64,000 nucleotides of DNA from Polytrichum commune (lineage: Eukaryota; Streptophyta; Polytrichopsida; Polytrichales; Polytrichaceae): assembly GCA_950295325.1 (NCBI GenBank), contig OX485805.1:34955501-35019500 (forward strand). The letters run 5' to 3'. Made by a program: the position numbers and the translations under genes. Each line of letters begins with the position of its first letter. Position 1 is the stretch's first letter. The notes under the pieces are model-generated. The model saw only the letters and a list, made by a program, of their open reading frames with translations, did no database searches and was not told the DNA's origin. Below are positions 58,312 through 64,000 of this stretch, piece by piece.

Positions 58312-59016
58312 AGAGGCTCCGTTGTAACCCTATTGCATTGGGCATTTAAAACACGATTCCAACAAGGTCTTGAGCATCTTTATCGCACCCCCTCCAAAAA
58401 ATCTTCAAAGGTATGCCTCATGGGGTGTAAACAACAGTGGTTGATGGTTATACTTTGTGAATTTTTGGCTTTAATTCATGAAGGATGAGGACTCAAGAGG
58501 GATAAAGTGCATTGGTGACAACCACAACCACTCCTACTTGTACTTCATCAATAGAAGATAAAAGGTGTAGTTGATGGTGGTTGTGAAGGTTGTAATCATA
58601 ATTTGTTGGTTCGATTTCATTTGGAGTGAGTGTGGATTCGATTTCATGTAAGAACTTCAAAGCCAATGCAATTGGACATGTTCATATCAAGAGGCAATTA
58701 CCATCAAACAAATTTTACATCCCAATCTATAATTGTTTGTCTCCACTTTACGGATAACACTAACAAGAGGAATGACAATTGAGATCAAATCCAACTTTCA
58801 ACTACAACTACACCTTGTGTGTAAACGAATTATATATATATTAATATAACAGTTGTGTTGCAGTTGGATACAACCACAACAACAAGCAGAACCATTGAAG
58901 TCGTTGTTTGTAAACATCCCTTTCCAAAAGTGACAATCCATCACCAATTGGTGGGGCAATTGGTGTTGTAGCGGTGACCATGGATCCGTCACTCTAACTA
59001 TTTTCGGAGTTGCTAG
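58312..59016. other. Unassigned
   Basis: No gene. 'caaccaca/gtggttgt' variants recur at about 58510-58600 and 58860-58890. Confidence 0.4.
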
Positions 59017-59024
59017 TACGGTGC

Positions 59025-59261
59025 AGAGAAAGGGAATTAATCGTAGACAAACATACCTCTCATCCATCCAACATAGAAAACTTGACCCCCCTAAACTAAG
59101 TTTGTTGCCAGTTCATCTCAAATGACATGCGGTAGACTAATTTGGGATCTTTAAAGCTAATTCCAGTGTCAGATCGACTAAAAAGAATAACCTCCAAGTT
59201 GCATGCTTTCTAAGTTGGATGAACGAGAAGTACGCTTGTATACGGTAATTCCCTCTCTCCA
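59025..59261 (+). mobile_element. Family F Mutator-like MITE
   Basis: 237 bp from AGAGAAAGGGAATTAATCG to AATTCCCTCTCTCCA. The duplication TACGGTGC flanks it (59017-59024 and 59262-59269), 8 matching bases with a mismatch at the ninth. The interior matches 57106-58302 minus its insert. Confidence 0.85.
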
Positions 59262-59513
59262 TACGGTGCTCATGAAAGTAGTACTTTGTAAACGCAAAAA
59301 GTGCCAACTATTATAGACCGATGCTCTCACCTCCTTAAAAACCAATCTTTCTCTCTCGGTGGTGCCCTCATGGATGTCAGTCACTTTCCAATTCTCCAAG
59401 TCATGCACGACAACTTATTACATGTATGTAGTCGTGCCATCCGCATCACGTTCACAACCCAAAAAAACCTCCCCTAAGTAGGCCCTTGTTAGTACCCAGA
59501 GGTAGTACCCTAA

Positions 59514-60009
59514 GGGCCACTTCACACACGAGACTGAGAGCCCGTGACCATCACACTCCGAGCACTCTCGTTGGTGGAAAAGGCGGAGCCGGTCCAAGTT
59601 CGCTACTTCACACTACGCTTGAGGGACCAACGGAGTATGTGAATACTGCAAGATGGATGTAGAGTCTACATGGATTCCTACATGGCATCCAATGGATCAT
59701 GTTTCATGGTCGCTTGGATTGTTTTCAAAAACCATCTCTTGGAGGTAGGCTTAACACAAAACCGGGAGACCAAAGCACTCCGAATGTTCACAACTGTTGA
59801 TTTATTCTACTTTATCATGTGTGAAGACATATATGAATGGAAACTCATTGAAATAGCATTTGGTTGAGGGCCCGGTCACATATGGTTTCACACTACACTT
59901 AGAGGATCCGTGACGGCACTACATGATCTTTGGGACGGCCTTTGGACACTTTCTTTTGGGCTCTCACAATTTCATGGTCACGGCTCTTGGCTCGTAAGTG
60001 AAGTGGCCC
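59514..60009 (+). mobile_element. Family A MITE, complete
   Basis: 496 bp from GGGCCACTTCACACACGAG to TCGTAAGTGAAGTGGCCC, with TAA on the left (59511-59513) and CAA on the right. Collinear with 5584-6083. Confidence 0.85.
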
Positions 60010-60584
60010 CAAGCTTTTGTTTTTCTTCTTCTCTCATTATTATGTAAAGAATTCCTTCTAATGACAGTCTGAAAGTGCCTGCATCGAGTATTAACTGCAC
60101 CGCACTTTCTGGTTTGGAATAAAATTGAAATATCTATGTGACGAATAACTATGTGTCATCACCACCATTGGTGTGGACCCTAGATAATCATGTGCTTAGT
60201 GAATTACATATTTTGGCACTAGAAGAGCATTGATGCGTTTTCATGCCATGTGGATTTGAGGATCATGGTTCTCATGACTTTTGAGAGCCGCTTGTAAGAT
60301 TTGCAATTCTATGAACGTAATGTATTGATAGCCGTTCAAGAAAAGTTGTTTGTTTGGAGCTCACATACCTTGTGCATCAAATTATTTCAAATGTCTTGCT
60401 AATAATGTACATTGTACAACATTTGAATGCGTAAAAGACTGAGATATTCATTTCAATCCAAAGTGAATGTTCCATGCTACATTCTTGGGTTGCATGTATA
60501 CCTATATATAGGATTTGAATCATATGAGTATGTGGCTTATGGCTTCTTAGCATGGCCTTGGTGTTTGTGAGCGCATGGGTGGGA

Positions 60585-61020
60585 CTCTTCATACCACGTA
60601 CGAACTAACAAAAGTGTAAGAAGGGGTATTATTTGAGGCATTAGTGTACATAGTATACACAAGGGATCTCATGTGATACCACGACTAGTTGGGGTAAACA
60701 TTTGGGTAACGGGCTCACATTCATGCCGGTACAATGTACGGGCGTTTGTTTTTCTTTACTTTACTTTCTTTCTACACAAGGGAGTTGTATTGTTTTTCTC
60801 TAGTGTGTAAATATAAAAATGCTATTATATTTTATAAAGTAAAGGTAGATGTACAAAGGGGGCCCTAAGGTTTAGAGAAAACATTGACAAAGATATGTTA
60901 GTGTCATCCACTTCAAATTTTCATCCATTGTTTCAAATATGGTCATAGTCCTCAACGACTACCATGTGTTTTCTTGTTGCGATTAGCATTTCGGTTCGAA
61001 GTTTTTCCAACTACATGCTC
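60585..61020 (+). repeat. Dispersed repeat E, copy 2 with LINE insertion
   Basis: Collinear with 44561-44890 on both sides of the LINE fragment at 60667-60772. Confidence 0.7.
60667..60772 (+). mobile_element. Severely 5'-truncated LINE (106 bp)
   Basis: Carries the same 3' block as 4073-4941 (GGGTAACGGGCTCACATTC, CCGGTACAATGTACGGGCG) and a T-rich tail. The perfect 11-bp duplication TACACAAGGGA flanks it (60656-60666 and 60773-60783). Confidence 0.88.
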
Positions 61021-62480
61021 TTGGATTTTAGTTTTGCTCTAGAAAATTACAACTAACAATGTTTGGAAGGTACCTAGGGTGGAATGGTGCAACAACAAGT
61101 TGTCTTCAGTCAAGTGTTTGGCAAGTGGAAAATTGAGGACTAACCAACAATGCCTCTCAAATTTGGAAGTTTACTATAACAAGAGGTTTTACTGCACTCC
61201 ATCAATTCTATAATAACAGATATTAAACAACAGTGTCCAATATTGGTGCCCACCCAACCCATTTCTCATGAGCATCAGTCAAAAATGAAATTGCACCCTT
61301 CTCCCTCAAGAACATCTCCACTAGACGGGAAATTTGTGCAAAGCTGGGATGTCATACAATTGGTGTTTTTGAAACTTGGAACTAAGCTCCGAGGTGAGAA
61401 AAAGACACACTACTATATGATTTGGGATCTAGATACCAAAATTTGATGTTAGGTTTTGTCAATGCCTACAAGTAGACACTAGTAGTCTACTAAATGATGG
61501 GGATATTTCATCACCGTTTACGGACAAGGGGGTAAGTCCTAGCCACATCCCTACGTACAAGTGTACGTCAAAGCTTTGGTTAGTAAATGTCAAAAGAATA
61601 CACAAAAGCCACTTGCATGGAGAGACGCTCGTGCTCACCACACGCTCACCACGTGGATGAGTGGATATTATGCAAATTTTGGTGTATTTTTCCAACCTTT
61701 TTAAACCCTTATATGCATTTTAAGGTCCACACCCTTAGATAAAATGTGATGTCCAATGACATATCGAGTCATTTCCCAATGAAAACTTACCACAGAATAA
61801 CAAGGGGTACTTGGAGTGCCTCCACGTGATTACCCATGTAATTTTTTGGGGGATTTTATTTCCTTTCATTTATCTCTCGAGAATGTTGCAAATACATATA
61901 TTTTGTTTTCTTGAACAAAAAAAATTCTTAGAATCATGTTAGAAAATATCACTTTTATGGGGTCAAGTGTGATCACGATTTTTGACCAACATGTCCAAAC
62001 TTGACTATAAGTAGTTTCCTATGCAATCCACCACCTTGATGCTCGAGCAAGCATTATTTTCCTACAAACAAATCGAGTTTTGGCGCTTAAAAGCATAAAC
62101 CTCAAAACCTCAACAAACTCATTGCCATCTCATCACGAAACTCAACTCCCATGGCACATGCTTCACGTCAAAATGAGGACACAAATCAACAACAAATCCT
62201 CAAACCCTCTCAACACTCGGGCTTATATCATATTAACTTCCATGTATTCAACATTTAATTTTTTAATTTTTTTTTAAAGGTGCCGGATAATACGAGAATA
62301 AACGCCCGCCATTGAAGCACATAGGGGACTCCGATTTCGGTCTAGGGGCGGTGTTTGGGATTTTATTGGGCGGGTACGGGTCGTCGAAAAGGGGTACCCA
62401 AAACACTTGCAAAGGTTTGCGAGCAACATGCCACAAGCACAAGAAGAAAAGCAAGCAACTGAAGTTGCACAAGAGGCCAG
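61021..62480. other. Unassigned intergenic
   Basis: No gene or clear repeat. A T run at about 62268-62275 precedes a compositional change at about 62280. Confidence 0.4.
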
Positions 62481-62750
62481 CTTCCCATGGCCAAGTGCAG
62501 GGGGCGGGGTGCGCACGGGCGCGTGTGCTCTGGGCGCCCGCGCTGGCACGGGTGGGGCCCGGGCAGCCAGACTCGCCCTCCCTGCTCCTGGGCTGTATCT
62601 GCGCTCAGGCGTGTGGTCCCAAAATTTCGCCTGCGGGCTGCTGCGTGGCACGGGCGGGCAGCTCCCTCCCGGCACGCGCTCCCCACACGCACTCTCAACC
62701 CGGCCTCCCGCCCCGGGCCGCCCCCGCGCCCGGTCTCGCCCTTTCTTCTT
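62481..62750. promoter_or_regulatory. CpG-dense island, probable promoter
   Basis: About 270 bases of very high GC with many CG dinucleotides, in otherwise AT-rich flanks. Long frames are open on both strands here because stops are rare at this composition; none is protein-like. It ends at TTCTTCTTATAGAAC (about 62742-62756), a weak TATA-like site, directly before the 5'UTR exon. Inferred to be an unmethylated promoter island. Confidence 0.45.
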
Positions 62751-62759
62751 ATAGAACTC

Positions 62760-62927
62760 GCACTTGCCATAACTCCCACTGCAACATCCCCATCTGATCG
62801 CCGAATGATCGCCTCGCATTCTCAGACTGTGCCCACCCAGCTCCCTCGATTTCCCAGTCACACACTGTGCGAGGCAAAAATTCGGAATCTTTCGGAACCT
62901 CGGTGCCGGCTCCTAGGTGTGATCGAG
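62760..62927 (+). other. Probable 5'UTR exon of the right-edge gene
   Basis: A leader-like, ORF-poor stretch ending at the consensus donor ATCGAG|GTAAGT (62928). The intron (62928-63923) is T/G-rich and contains two related segments ('gtggttt/cggtggctct..gtggaggta' near 63026 and 63202). It ends at acceptor TTTCTGCAG. Confidence 0.5.
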
Positions 62928-63932
62928 GTAAGTTAAGGATGGGCGCCATGTCGCAGTCGTACTGGAGTCTGTGACTGCAGTTGTTTCGTGAATTCGAGCT
63001 TACGTTGTGTCTGCCGGTTGCATGTGGTTTCGGTGGCTCTTCGTGGAGGTAGTTTAGCAGTTGGAATTGCTGAATTGTTTGTAAACCATATCTAGTGACT
63101 TTTGGTGGCTAACTTAGCTTCGATCGGGTCAGGGTCAGGTGGGGAGAGCTCTCCTAATTTGCTGCATGCCTTGGTCGTAAGGTTGCATTGTGTCGTGTGT
63201 TGTGGTTCGGTGGCTCTGGGTGGAGGTATTTCATAAGTTGGAATTTCTGAACATGTTGTGAAACTTAGGAATGTGGTGTGTTTTGACTGTGACGATGATG
63301 ATGATGATGATGACCTTTGGTGGCTTCTGAGGCTGGGAGTTGAGGTTAATTCAGGTGGGTCAGGTCCAGGAGTGTTTTGCTTTGCTGCGGCTTTGTGAGG
63401 TTGCATTGTGATTAGCGGTTTGGACTTGCTGCTGTAGGTGGAGATCATTTATTAGTTAGAGTTTCTGAAAATGGTGTGAAAGAGTTTCTGGTGTGCTTTG
63501 AACGATGGTGACCTTCGGGTGGATTAGGTAGAGAGTTTTGTTGCGCTCGTTGTAAGCGAGGTTGCATTGTGGTCTGATGGTTTAGATGTGGCTCGGCGAG
63601 GTTAATGGGGAATATAATTTGAGGTGTGTGGATAGTTTCTGACGTGAAGCTAACTTAGTGCAGCGTCTGTTTTTGCATCTTTCACACGATTGTGAACGTT
63701 TACATGTGTTACTGATTATCATGTATTCCGGACCTGCAGTAATGCCGGCATCGTCGGTGGGAGGCTTGATGTGGTGGTGGCGGTAGTGAGAGAAACTCTT
63801 TGTATGGAGATAATTTGTTCTCTGGTCTGAATCAAATTGAGACGCGGCGAGACACTCAAGCTCCCGGATTTGGCCACCTTGCATTTACATTAAGTCTTCC
63901 GCTTGTGGTCGAAGTTTCTGCAGCGTGGTGGA

Positions 63933-64000
63933 ATGGTGGCCATGGGGGAAGCAAATGAGCCACCGAGGCACATAATGGACTCGGATGAGAAGAGGCTGAA
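63933..64000 (+). CDS. First 22 codons of a gene truncated by the window
   Basis: ATG at 63933 follows acceptor TTTCTGCAG|CGTGG at 63924. The frame reads MVAMGEANEPPRHIMDSDEK then RL and is open to the window edge. A second ATG is three codons in. Too short to name a family. Confidence 0.5.
   Translation, partial: MVAMGEANEPPRHIMDSDEKRL

Noticed and set aside
62274-62861. Overlapping long open frames on both strands (195 and 161 codons)
   Set aside because: They coincide with the GC-rich island, where stop codons are rare. The translations are Pro/Arg/Ala-biased without domains, and the frames on the two strands overlap fully.

Overview
The window is nuclear DNA of a land plant. It is AT-rich and gene-poor, its genes carry plant-type GT-AG introns, and it holds a plant GDP-sugar transporter, a plant aminoacylase and a large plastid-type protein of the EMB1703 kind. 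I think of a bryophyte (a moss such as Sphagnum), but that is an impression from the mix of short single-exon and intron-rich genes and many small DNA transposons. It is not proven by any marker in the window.

Layout. 1-9.5 kb holds transposon debris and no gene. 9.8-13.35 kb holds a single-coding-exon Golgi GDP-sugar transporter (+) with a long 5'UTR intron. 14.8-17 kb holds an M20/aminoacylase-1 gene (-). 18.4-19.2 kb holds a small BED zinc-finger gene (-) whose leader region is tandemly duplicated four times. 20-26.5 kb is repeats with a U6 snRNA pseudogene. 26.6-32.1 kb holds the three-exon EMB1703-like gene (-). 33.35-39.73 kb holds an intron-rich serine beta-lactamase-type hydrolase (+), which I assembled exon by exon from splice sites and phases. 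39.9-41.8 kb and 43.2-43.9 kb hold two unrecognised coding segments (+). 44-62 kb is again repeats, including a 2,001-bp solo LTR. 62.5-64 kb holds a CpG-dense promoter, a 5'UTR exon, a 1-kb intron and the first 22 codons of a gene that runs off the right edge.

The genes do not form a pathway. The strongest structure outside them is the transposon stratigraphy. By comparing copies within the window I can define several MITE families with their termini and target-site duplications (TSDs). They are A (GGGCCACTTCACACACGAG ends, 3-bp TNA duplications, PIF/Harbinger-like), B (CAATG.TCGGGGAGA ends, 8-bp duplications, hAT-like), D and K (CTACACT ends, CACTA-like), F (GGAGAGAG ends, 9-bp duplications, Mutator-like), H (three copies, all in introns of the beta-lactamase-type gene), J (279 bp, about 9-bp duplication) and a 348-bp element with poly-G ends and a perfect 8-bp duplication. 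Several are nested up to three deep, which gives relative insertion ages. I saw no tRNA, rRNA, CRISPR or virus-derived gene. All gene boundaries are predictions from splice consensus and protein continuity, without transcripts.
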